Shown: in pieces, positions 1 to 5,776 of the stretch
How positions within the stretch are numbered: position 1 is the first letter of the stretch
Layout of the letters: every line of letters begins with the position of its first letter
NCBI GenBank assembly: GCA_025362765.1
Contig: JANYFI010000261.1
Location: 1 to 6,227 of the forward strand
Length of the DNA stretch: 6,227 nt
Reading direction: 5' to 3'
Source of the DNA: Ferruginibacter sp.
GTDB taxonomy: Bacteria; Bacteroidota; Bacteroidia; Chitinophagales; Chitinophagaceae
Program-made: the position numbers and the translations under genes
Notes under the pieces: model-generated
Databases searched by the model: none
What the model was told of the DNA's origin: nothing
The model's input: only the letters and a program-made list of their open reading frames with translations

Positions 1-278
1 ACGAAGGGTTTGGTATCCCGGTACTAGAATCTTTTTATTTTAAAAAACCATTGCTTTGCTCTAATACCACTTCTCTGCCGGAAATTGCCGGCGACGCAGC
101 ACTGTATTTTGATCCTGCCATACCGCAGGATATTGCCAGTACAATCATTTTCTTTTATCAAAATCCTTCAACTTGGCAAACAATGGTTGAAAGAGGGCAA
201 CAACGATTACAGCTTTTCTCCTGGAAAAAAGCAGGCATTGAAACTGTTGACATTTACAAAAAAATTCTGCTAAAATAA
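1..278 (+). CDS. GT4-type glycosyltransferase, C-terminal fragment (5' end outside window)
   Basis: This is the last 91 codons of a retaining, GT-B fold glycosyltransferase. The reading frame starts at base 3 and ends with TAA at 276-278. The first residues visible are EGFGIPVLE, which is the E-x7-E motif of GT4 enzymes that contacts the nucleotide-sugar donor. It is followed by a conserved stretch (TTSLPEIAGDAALYFDP) typical of mannosyltransferase-like GT4 proteins, where the loop after the motif gives SxLPEVxGDAAxxxxP. The remainder is the usual C-terminal helical tail (GxxRxxxFSWxKAG). The enzyme probably acts at the cytoplasmic side of the inner membrane, adding a sugar to a lipid-linked repeat unit. 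Donor and acceptor cannot be told from this fragment. A short internal ATG at 51 is not the start, because the conserved motif lies upstream of it and the frame is open to the window edge. The next gene is convergent, 34 bases away. Confidence 0.92.
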   Translation, partial: EGFGIPVLESFYFKKPLLCSNTTSLPEIAGDAALYFDPAIPQDIASTIIFFYQNPSTWQTMVERGQQRLQLFSWKKAGIETVDIYKKILLK

Positions 279-312
279 AAATTTATAAGGCAGGTTAAAA
301 AATATTATTGGT

Positions 313-1455
313 TTAACTACTCAAGATGGCTTGTGCTTTTTTTTGAAAAAGATACTCATCACACTTTTGCCTGTAAATATCTATAATAATCTTTTCATCA
401 AAATCTGCTAATACTTTTTTTCTTCCGGCATTACCCATTTTATCTCTTTCTTCCATTGGCAAAAGAATCAGCTTTTCCATTTTGATTGCCAGGTCTTCAA
501 CATTTTTAACCTCACATAAATAACCGTTTAGCCCATCTTCCACCACTTCAACACAACCAGGAATCCTCGTAGTAATAATTGGTTTTTCCATAGCCGCTGC
601 TTCTAGCAAAATTCTCGGAATGCCTTCGCGATAAGAAGGCAGAACAATAACATCTACATTTTCTATATATGGTTTTACGTCATTTGTGCTACCCAGATAT
701 TTAACTATACCTTCCTGTTGCCATTTCTCAATAACTTCCAGGGCAATAACTTCCGGATTGTCGTAATCAATCTGGCCGAGTAATAAAGCAGTGAGGGAGT
801 AACCTTTTTTTAAAAGTAATTTGCTTGCTTGCACAAATTCTTCAATCCCTTTATCATAAAGCATTCTTGATACCAGTAAAAAAGTGAAATCCGTATTTTC
901 AGGCCGATGTACTGCAGGACTGAATGCGGTTGTATTTACCCCTTCGCCCGGCAAAATAAAACTTTTATTGGCCTTAATAATACCGTTACTTATGAATATA
1001 GATTTATCGCTTGAATTTAGAAACCATATTTCTACAGGGTAAGCAAGACTTAACTTATAAAGCAGTTTTGCCACATGAAATAAAATGCCATTGTTTGAAA
1101 AAGCGTTACCAAGCCCTGTAATGATGCTAATACTCTTAATTTTACAAAACCTGGCCGCCAGTGTGCCATAAATATTGGGCTTAATGGTATAATGAAAAAT
1201 AAAATCTGGCTGTAGTTTTTTATATATGCTGATATACTCCCGGTATAAACTAAAATCCTGAAGTGGATTGTTGCCAGATCTTTTTAATTTTTTTACAGTG
1301 ACGATCTTTATCCCCTCGTCTATGATTTTTTTTGTAAAGTTATCTTCCGGTGCAACAACGCAAACTTGATAGCCGAACTGTATAAATTTCTTAATGAGGC
1401 CCAATCGAAAATTATACATACTCCAACTGGTATTACCCGAAAAAACAATGAGCAT
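313..1455 (-). CDS. GT4 glycosyltransferase, CapM/PglA-like
   Basis: A complete GT-B glycosyltransferase of 380 residues from the start chosen here. The N-terminal acceptor domain opens with MLIVFSGNTSWSMYNFRLGL, the usual start of this family, and carries HYTIKPNIYG (about 88-97) and ITGLGNAF (about 112-119). The C-terminal donor domain has LPGEGVN (168-174), SRMLYDKGI (196-204) and the E-x7-E motif EGIPRILLE (E277, E285), then PIITTRIPGCVEVVEDGLNG. This pattern resembles enzymes that transfer HexNAc or galactose-type sugars to undecaprenyl-diphosphate-linked glycans (CapM, PglA). The exact sugar is not predictable. The frame is open to an ATG at 1503, adding 16 residues (MYLYLPFYSC...) that do not fit the family. 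The ATG at 1455 is preferred because the beta-strand normally begins there and because a -7-like box (1489-1496) lies inside the longer version. No clear Shine-Dalgarno site is seen. The gene follows asnB on the same strand after about 300 bases, so it may have its own promoter. Confidence 0.93.
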   Translation of the reverse strand: MLIVFSGNTSWSMYNFRLGLIKKFIQFGYQVCVVAPEDNFTKKIIDEGIKIVTVKKLKRSGNNPLQDFSLYREYISIYKKLQPDFIFHYTIKPNIYGTLAARFCKIKSISIITGLGNAFSNNGILFHVAKLLYKLSLAYPVEIWFLNSSDKSIFISNGIIKANKSFILPGEGVNTTAFSPAVHRPENTDFTFLLVSRMLYDKGIEEFVQASKLLLKKGYSLTALLLGQIDYDNPEVIALEVIEKWQQEGIVKYLGSTNDVKPYIENVDVIVLPSYREGIPRILLEAAAMEKPIITTRIPGCVEVVEDGLNGYLCEVKNVEDLAIKMEKLILLPMEERDKMGNAGRKKVLADFDEKIIIDIYRQKCDEYLFQKKAQAILSS

Positions 1456-1488
1456 AATAATTTTTGATTGAAAGCAAGAATAGAAAGG

Positions 1489-1496
1489 CAAATATA
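1489..1496 (-). promoter_or_regulatory. candidate Bacteroidota -7 box for the GT4 gene
   Basis: Read on the minus strand these bases are TATATTTG, matching the Bacteroidota -7 consensus TAnnTTTG. The box lies 33 bases before the ATG at 1455, so a transcript would have a short leader. An upstream -33 TTTG at the ideal 19-21 base spacing is not seen. The nearest is CTTG at 1524-1521, about 24 bases away. In AT-rich DNA such a match can arise by chance, so this is weak support. Confidence 0.3.
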
Positions 1497-1681
1497 AATA
1501 CATTTTTCACTATTTGCCGACAAGGAAGTATCGGAGACACTAAATATTTTGTCTTTATTTAGTTAGAAAAATGCAATTAATCAGTTTATCACAGTAAATT
1601 GTCTATAACTCCTGATTTAAATTATAGAGATGCTTCATTTCTTTTTTGCAGTAAATTTTTATCCGGCAAGTATTAAAAATA

Positions 1682-1700
1682 TACGGGCATGTAAACCGTA
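1682..1700 (-). terminator. weak terminator-like hairpin downstream of asnB
   Basis: On the minus strand, TACGG (1700-1696) and CCGTA (1686-1682) form a perfect 5-bp stem with a 9-base loop. The stem is followed directly by TATTTTTAAT (1681-1672). This is the order expected of an intrinsic terminator about 57 bases after the asnB stop codon. The stem is short and the loop large, so the hairpin would be weak on its own. Immediately before it are further complementary segments (1700-1727) that could form competing stems. Confidence 0.3.
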
Positions 1701-1727
1701 CCTGTTCATTCAGGTTTAAGCAACCTG
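1700..1727 (-). repeat. three-segment complementary repeat (alternative hairpins)
   Basis: Read on the minus strand, CAGGTT (1727-1722), AACCTG (1716-1711) and CAGGT (1704-1700) occur in a row. The middle segment can pair with either neighbour: a 6-bp stem with a 5-base loop, or a 5-bp stem with a 6-base loop. The two pairings exclude each other, and the last segment shares a base with the terminator-like stem at 1682-1700. The complementarity is seen directly. Any regulatory role is inference. Confidence 0.4.
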
Positions 1728-1756
1728 TTTATTTTCATGATTTTTGATGCTAAAAT

Positions 1757-3631
1757 TTAATTCATCCACTCTTCCCACCATAGCATAAATATAAATATTA
1801 GCCATACCTGCCAATCGTCCGTAGAGTTACCGGTAATATACCTGTCTAAAAGATCCAGAACATATTTTTTGTTGAGGACATTTTGCTTGTCCAGATTTTC
1901 TTCACTTACGGTTTCTAAAAGCAATGGCTTTAAATTTCCTTTTAACCACATTCCGAAAGGTATTCCAAATCCCATCTTAGGTCGGTTCATTATATCTACC
2001 GGCAAATATTTATGTGTTAACTGTTTCAGTAAATATTTTTTGTTGCCATTGTTGTATTTTAAATTGACAGGTAGTTGCGCAGCCCATTCAATAATGCGAT
2101 GATCAAGGAAAGGTTCTCTGCCTTCCAATCCTACGCTCATTGTTGCTCTGTCTACTTTAGTTAATATATCATCAGGTAAATAGGTTTTGTAGTCAGCTAT
2201 CAATAACGAGTTTAACATTGCCAAATCCGGAGTTGCTAAAGCAAAATTATTTAATGGTTCATTGTGTAATGATTTTTTTAAAATCAGCTTGTGTAAATCA
2301 TCTTTGAAAAAATGCTCGCTAATTAAATCACTTGTTACAAGGATATTATTTTCGGTTAATAAAGCAGCCATTTTACGATGCTTCATAGTAATACCTGGCA
2401 GGGAAAGCAGTAATTTGGCTCCGGCTTTTCTGACAAAATTGGGCACTTTTGTTTGTAACTTATTGATAGTAGTTAATTGATCATATCGTTCATACCCGGC
2501 AAAAATCTCATCACCTCCGTCGGCCGACAAAGCTACCGTTACCTGCTTCCTGGCAAATCGGCTTACCAGTATAGTAGGTATAGCAGAACTATCACCAAAT
2601 GGTTCATCGTAAAAAAAGGGGAGTAAGGGTATTATTTCTTCGGCTTCTTTTGTGGTACAATAATATTCATTGTGGTTAGTTCCTAAATGTTTTGCAACAC
2701 TTTTTGCATGGTTGGCCTCATTAAATTCTTCATCTTTAAATCCAATGGTAAAGGTGTTTATTTTGCTGGTATTATTTTTTTGCAAGATGGCCGCTAACAG
2801 TGAGCTATCATAACCTCCACTTAAAAATACGCCTACAGGAACATCGCTCACCATTCTATATTGAAAGGCTGAAGTGCACAAAGTTTCCAATTCATTGACT
2901 GCTTCTTTTTCATCAATAGAAACGATTGGCTTTTTATAATAATCCAAAACATTCCAATACTGAACAAATTTTAACGACTGATCTTTTAGGTTCAAAGTTG
3001 CAAAATGGCCTGGCAGAAGCTTATGAGCATTGTTAAAAATGGTATAGGGTGCTTTTATATATCCATATTTAAAAAATAAAGAAAGCGCTACATCATCAAT
3101 TTCTTTTTTAAAATTTGGAAACTGGTGAAAAGCTTTTAATTCTGATGCAAATAACAGGCAACCATCGGCAAAATAATAATAAAGGGGTTTTACACCCACA
3201 CGATCCCGTATTAAAAAAACCTTTTGCAGATTGATATCATAGATGATAATGGCAAACATTCCAATAAACTTGTGCAGGCAATCAACACCGTATTGCTGGT
3301 ATGCTTTTAAGACTACTTCAGTGTCTGAATTAGACGAAAAATGATAACCCTTTGCTATCAAGTCAATTCTTATCTCCTTAAAATTATATATTTCTCCGTT
3401 TAACACGATAATTACCGATTTATCATCGCTAAACATAGGTTGATGACCCAATGGAGACAAATCCAAAATTGCCAGCCGGCGGTGCCCAAATCCAATAAAA
3501 GCATCGGCCGTTTCCAAAAAGACAGTATCACTGTCGTCGGGCCCCCGGTGCTTGATGCTGTTGCATGAATTAATTAATTGTTCGCGGTAAATTTTTTTAT
3601 TAAAATCTACAAATCCAGTAATTCCACACAT
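1757..3631 (-). CDS. asnB: asparagine synthetase (glutamine-hydrolysing), AsnB family
   Basis: A 624-residue, two-domain amidotransferase. The N-terminal Ntn-type glutaminase domain begins MCGITGF, so Cys2 becomes the catalytic N-terminal residue after removal of Met. Glutamine-binding residues are visible at R51 (GHRRLAILDLS), N78-G79 (NGEIYNF) and D103 (SDTEVVL). The C-terminal ATP-pyrophosphatase domain has the PP-loop SGGYDSS (271-277), SADGGDEIFAGYERY (369-383) and VDRATMSVGLEGREPFLDHR (493-512). By family knowledge it uses ATP and glutamine-derived ammonia to amidate a carboxylate, classically aspartate to asparagine in the cytoplasm. The length is somewhat above E. coli AsnB (554) and typical of the longer form common in polysaccharide loci. 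All key residues are present, so it should be active. Homologues in O-antigen clusters are suspected to amidate uronic acids, so the true substrate is open. The ATG at 3631 is fixed by the required Cys2. It stands alone, divergent from the aminotransferase operon. Confidence 0.95.
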   Translation of the reverse strand: MCGITGFVDFNKKIYREQLINSCNSIKHRGPDDSDTVFLETADAFIGFGHRRLAILDLSPLGHQPMFSDDKSVIIVLNGEIYNFKEIRIDLIAKGYHFSSNSDTEVVLKAYQQYGVDCLHKFIGMFAIIIYDINLQKVFLIRDRVGVKPLYYYFADGCLLFASELKAFHQFPNFKKEIDDVALSLFFKYGYIKAPYTIFNNAHKLLPGHFATLNLKDQSLKFVQYWNVLDYYKKPIVSIDEKEAVNELETLCTSAFQYRMVSDVPVGVFLSGGYDSSLLAAILQKNNTSKINTFTIGFKDEEFNEANHAKSVAKHLGTNHNEYYCTTKEAEEIIPLLPFFYDEPFGDSSAIPTILVSRFARKQVTVALSADGGDEIFAGYERYDQLTTINKLQTKVPNFVRKAGAKLLLSLPGITMKHRKMAALLTENNILVTSDLISEHFFKDDLHKLILKKSLHNEPLNNFALATPDLAMLNSLLIADYKTYLPDDILTKVDRATMSVGLEGREPFLDHRIIEWAAQLPVNLKYNNGNKKYLLKQLTHKYLPVDIMNRPKMGFGIPFGMWLKGNLKPLLLETVSEENLDKQNVLNKKYVLDLLDRYITGNSTDDWQVWLIFIFMLWWEEWMN

Positions 3632-3675
3632 AATTTTCTACATTTTTAAAACATTCTAAAATACATTGCAACATG

Positions 3676-3683
3676 CAAACATA
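3676..3683 (-). promoter_or_regulatory. candidate -7 box for asnB
   Basis: On the minus strand these bases read TATGTTTG, a full match to the Bacteroidota -7 consensus TAnnTTTG. The box is 44 bases upstream of the asnB ATG (3631), leaving a leader of about 35-40 bases. No TTTG is present at the expected 19-21 base upstream spacing, so the -33 half is degenerate or the site is fortuitous. Confidence 0.4.
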
Positions 3684-3749
3684 ATTCAGGAAAACGGGAA
3701 GTTTTATTAAATGAATTTACATTTTATTTACAAAACGTGTCTTTTTTGG

Positions 3750-3773
3750 AGTGTAACACCCCGGTGTTAAACT
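3750..3773. repeat. 24-bp near-perfect palindrome, candidate operator
   Basis: The core arms TAACACC (3754-3760) and GGTGTTA (3763-3769) are perfectly complementary around a central CC. The symmetry extends outward through AGT (3750-3752) and ACT (3771-3773), with a single mismatch at 3753/3770, so 10 of 11 pairs match. It is also locally GC-rich in a very AT-rich spacer. It lies about 67 bases upstream of the asnB -7 box and about 140 bases upstream of the plus-strand one. A plus-strand T-run (3781-3786) follows at a distance, but no plus-strand gene lies upstream that would need a terminator. A binding site for a dimeric regulator is therefore the better guess. Confidence 0.45.
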
Positions 3774-3876
3774 TAACGAGTTTTTTCGGATAACACTCAT
3801 AGAACTTGAAATGCGCAATGTTGTAGTCATCACTATATAACAATAAATAATAAAATCAACCTTAATATTACGAATC

Positions 3877-3898
3877 GTTTTAAGGCAAGCGTTAAAAC
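3877..3898. repeat. inverted repeat overlapping the -33 region of the plus-strand promoter
   Basis: GTTTTAA (3877-3883) and TTAAAAC (3892-3898) form perfect 7-base arms around an 8-base spacer. The repeat ends 13 bases before the TATCTTTG box at 3912-3919, so it covers the place where a -33 element would be. This is the usual position for a repressor site, or for an activator replacing a missing -33 element. The arms are AT-rich, so chance cannot be excluded. Confidence 0.35.
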
Positions 3899-3911
3899 CC
3901 ATTTAACAAAG

Positions 3912-3919
3912 TATCTTTG
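3912..3919 (+). promoter_or_regulatory. candidate -7 box for the aminotransferase-wbqC operon
   Basis: TATCTTTG matches the Bacteroidota -7 consensus TAnnTTTG and is followed by C, a common variant in this phylum. It is 71 bases before the ATG at 3991, which would give a leader of about 65 bases. No TTTG or TTG is found 19-21 bases upstream. That place is occupied by the 3877-3898 inverted repeat instead. Confidence 0.5.
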
Positions 3920-3990
3920 CTGAATTAATATAATTATTTAACAACTGAATTTTTCATTAGGTCTCAGTCATAAAATATTCTTCCTTAGTA

Positions 3991-5061
3991 ATGATAAATG
4001 TAACCCAGCCTTTCCTCCCACCAATTGAAGCCTACGAAAAATATCTGAAAGAAATATGGGACAGGAAATGGTTGACCAATAATGGCCCTTTGGTACAAGA
4101 GTTAGAAGAAAAACTAAAGAGCTATTTAGGTGTCAAGCATTTATTATATCTTAACAACGGAACCATTGCTTTACAAATTGCAATAAAAACGCTCCCGCAA
4201 AATTGCGAAATTATTACAACACCTTTTTCTTATGTAGCTACTTCAAATTCTATTTTATGGGAAGGGTCTAAACCTGTTTTTGCCGATATAAAAAATACTG
4301 ATTTTACTATTGATCCGGAAAAAATAGCCGCTCTAATTACTGAAAATACCAGCGCAATTTTAGCAACCCATGTTTACGGAAATCCATGCGATGTTGCTGC
4401 AATTGAAAACATTGCAAAAGCGCATCATTTAAGGGTTATTTATGATGGGGCACATGCGTTTGGTGCAGAATTAAATGGAAAGCCGCTTTTGTCTTTTGGA
4501 GATATCTCCACTTGCAGCTTCCATGCTACCAAGCTATTTCACACAGTAGAAGGTGGGGCTATTATTACCAACGATGATGATTTAGCAAAAGAAATGACTT
4601 TGTACAGGCAATTTGGACATGTTGGTGATGATCACTTTTCTATTGGAATAAATGGAAAGGGCTCTGAGTTTCATGCAGCAATGGGTTTGTGCCTGCTGCC
4701 AATGATGGGGGAATTTATTAACAAAAGAAAAGTCATCTCCGAATTGTATGATCAATTGTTGGGAGACCTGCCCATCCAAAAGCCAGTGGCGATTATGGGA
4801 ACCAGGCATAACTATAGCTATCAGCCTATTATCGTTGACAGTGAAGAAAGGTTGATCACCATCCAGACCTTGCTTAGCAGAAATAATATCAATGCGAGGC
4901 GATATTTTTATCCCTCACTCAATAATTTACCCCAGTACAAAGGCGAGTTATGCCCCATAGCAGAATCAGTTAGTACCAGAGCTTTGGCTCTGCCAATGTA
5001 TTATGCCCTGGAAAAGAAAGATGTAATTACAATATGCAATCTTATTAAATCCTGTTTTTAA
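3991..5061 (+). CDS. DegT/DnrJ/EryC1/StrS family sugar aminotransferase (VioA-like)
   Basis: A 356-residue PLP-dependent fold-type I aminotransferase of the kind that converts a keto group on a nucleotide-linked sugar into an amine, usually with glutamate as donor, in the cytoplasm. The PLP-binding lysine is K181 in SFHATKLFHTVEGGA. D152 in YDGAHAFG should contact the pyridine nitrogen, and NNGT (55-58) and TTPFSYVAT (76-84) are the usual cofactor and phosphate-binding segments. The N-terminus (NVTQPFLPP, then WLTNNGPLVQELE) and the SFHATK lysine motif resemble enzymes making 4-amino-4,6-dideoxy sugars such as VioA, as well as FdtB/QdtB-type 3-aminotransferases. The sugar position is therefore inferred, not shown. 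It is slightly shorter than many family members but has no missing motif. The start at 3991 matches the family N-terminus. It is the first gene of an operon, its stop codon overlapping the next start (TAATG). Confidence 0.94.
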   Translation: MINVTQPFLPPIEAYEKYLKEIWDRKWLTNNGPLVQELEEKLKSYLGVKHLLYLNNGTIALQIAIKTLPQNCEIITTPFSYVATSNSILWEGSKPVFADIKNTDFTIDPEKIAALITENTSAILATHVYGNPCDVAAIENIAKAHHLRVIYDGAHAFGAELNGKPLLSFGDISTCSFHATKLFHTVEGGAIITNDDDLAKEMTLYRQFGHVGDDHFSIGINGKGSEFHAAMGLCLLPMMGEFINKRKVISELYDQLLGDLPIQKPVAIMGTRHNYSYQPIIVDSEERLITIQTLLSRNNINARRYFYPSLNNLPQYKGELCPIAESVSTRALALPMYYALEKKDVITICNLIKSCF

Positions 5062-5765
5062 TGAAGCTGGCAATAATGCAACCCTATGCTTTTCCATACA
5101 TTGGGTATTTTCAATTGATCAATGCTGTTGACGCCTTTGTAGTATATGATAACATTCAGTTTTCAAAAAAAGGGTGGATAAACAGAAATAGGATCCTTTC
5201 GAATGGTAAGGACGAATATTTTACGTTCCCTTTGAAAAAAGGCTCTGATTATTTAAATGTATCTGAAAGAAAACTGGCAGATAATTTTCCCGCTGAAAAA
5301 GTTAAATTACTACGTAAATTAACGGAATTGTATAAAAAAGCTCCGAATTTTGACACAGTATTTCAGTTGCTACAGAACACAATAAATGTTGAGGAAACTA
5401 ATTTATTTAATTTCATTCACAACTCAATACTATCTGTTTGCGAATACCTGAATATTAAAACGAGGTTTATTGTTTCATCCTCAATAATCATTGACCATGA
5501 ACTTAAAGCTCAGGACAAGGTAATTTCGATTTGTAAAGCCCTTAACGTAACAGAATATCTTAATCCAATTGGTGGAGTGGATCTGTATTCAAAAGCTGTT
5601 TTTAAACAGAATAATATTGAACTGAAATTTATTCAATCTACATTGATTAAATACCCGCAATTCAAAAACGAGTTTGTGCCTTGGCTTTCCATTATCGATG
5701 TTATGATGTTTAACTCAAAGGAACGCATAATTGAATATTTGCAAACAGGCTATACTATAAAATAA
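5061..5765 (+). CDS. WbqC-family protein
   Basis: A 234-residue protein recognised by the WbqC-like signature: MKLAIMQPYAFPYIGYFQLI at the start, then VVYDNIQFSKKGWINRNRIL (about 27-46), TFPLKKG (55-61), NPIGGVDLYS (168-177) and a C-terminal LSIIDVMMFNS (209-219). The MQPYxFPYIGYFQL and KKGWxNRN blocks are its most conserved parts. No signal peptide or membrane segment is apparent, so it is probably cytoplasmic. The family is found in O-antigen and related sugar loci, often beside sugar aminotransferases, but I know of no settled biochemical role. A part in modifying the amino sugar made by the preceding enzyme is inference. Its ATG overlaps the preceding TAA by one base, pointing to translational coupling. 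The propeller-like gene follows after 11 bases. Confidence 0.92.
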   Translation: MKLAIMQPYAFPYIGYFQLINAVDAFVVYDNIQFSKKGWINRNRILSNGKDEYFTFPLKKGSDYLNVSERKLADNFPAEKVKLLRKLTELYKKAPNFDTVFQLLQNTINVEETNLFNFIHNSILSVCEYLNIKTRFIVSSSIIIDHELKAQDKVISICKALNVTEYLNPIGGVDLYSKAVFKQNNIELKFIQSTLIKYPQFKNEFVPWLSIIDVMMFNSKERIIEYLQTGYTIK

Positions 5766-5776
5766 AGTTTACAAAA

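Larger units (their letters stand above)
1456..1756. other. spacer between asnB and GT4 gene, no gene seen
   Basis: About 300 bases separate the asnB stop codon from the preferred start of the next minus-strand gene. No open frame with protein-like composition was found. The spacer holds a hairpin group near the asnB end (1682-1727) and a candidate -7 box near the other end (1489-1496). A 9-base direct repeat, CAGTAAATT, occurs at 1592-1600 and 1649-1657, and nothing is known of its role. The size of the gap, against the one-base overlap in the plus-strand operon, argues that asnB and the GT4 gene are transcribed separately or that something was lost here. Confidence 0.5.
3632..3990. promoter_or_regulatory. 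divergent control region between asnB and the aminotransferase operon
   Basis: This 359-base AT-rich spacer separates two divergently transcribed units. It carries one TAnnTTTG-type box facing each way (3676-3683 minus, 3912-3919 plus) and two inverted repeats (3750-3773 and 3877-3898). A 61-codon minus-strand open frame (3717-3902) overlaps both repeats and has no recognisable protein character, so it is not called as a gene. The arrangement suggests that both units could respond to shared regulators, but no regulator gene is in the window. Confidence 0.55.

Noticed and set aside
293..318. Possible bidirectional terminator between the convergent glycosyltransferase genes (GTTAAA 294-299 and TTTAAC 312-317)
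   Set aside because: The stem is only 6 AT-rich pairs with a 12-base loop, and no T-run follows directly on either strand. Too weak to call.
1592..1657. Direct repeat CAGTAAATT at 1592-1600 and 1649-1657 as a possible mobile-element or CRISPR remnant
   Set aside because: Only two copies of nine AT-rich bases, with no flanking inverted repeats, transposase or cas gene. Expected by chance.
1869..2480. Plus-strand open frames of 72-77 codons opposite asnB
   Set aside because: They lie antisense within a well-supported gene with intact catalytic motifs and show no family features of their own.
3750..3786. Palindrome followed by TTTTTT read as a plus-strand intrinsic terminator
   Set aside because: The T-run begins 8 bases after the stem, and no plus-strand gene lies upstream, since asnB is transcribed the other way.
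3717..3902. 61-codon minus-strand open frame in the divergent spacer
   Set aside because: Its composition is not protein-like, it has no recognisable motif, it overlaps both inverted repeats and ends near the plus-strand promoter. It most likely arises by chance in non-coding DNA.
4582..4809. 75-codon minus-strand open frame opposite the aminotransferase
   Set aside because: Antisense to a well-supported coding region, with no recognisable motif.
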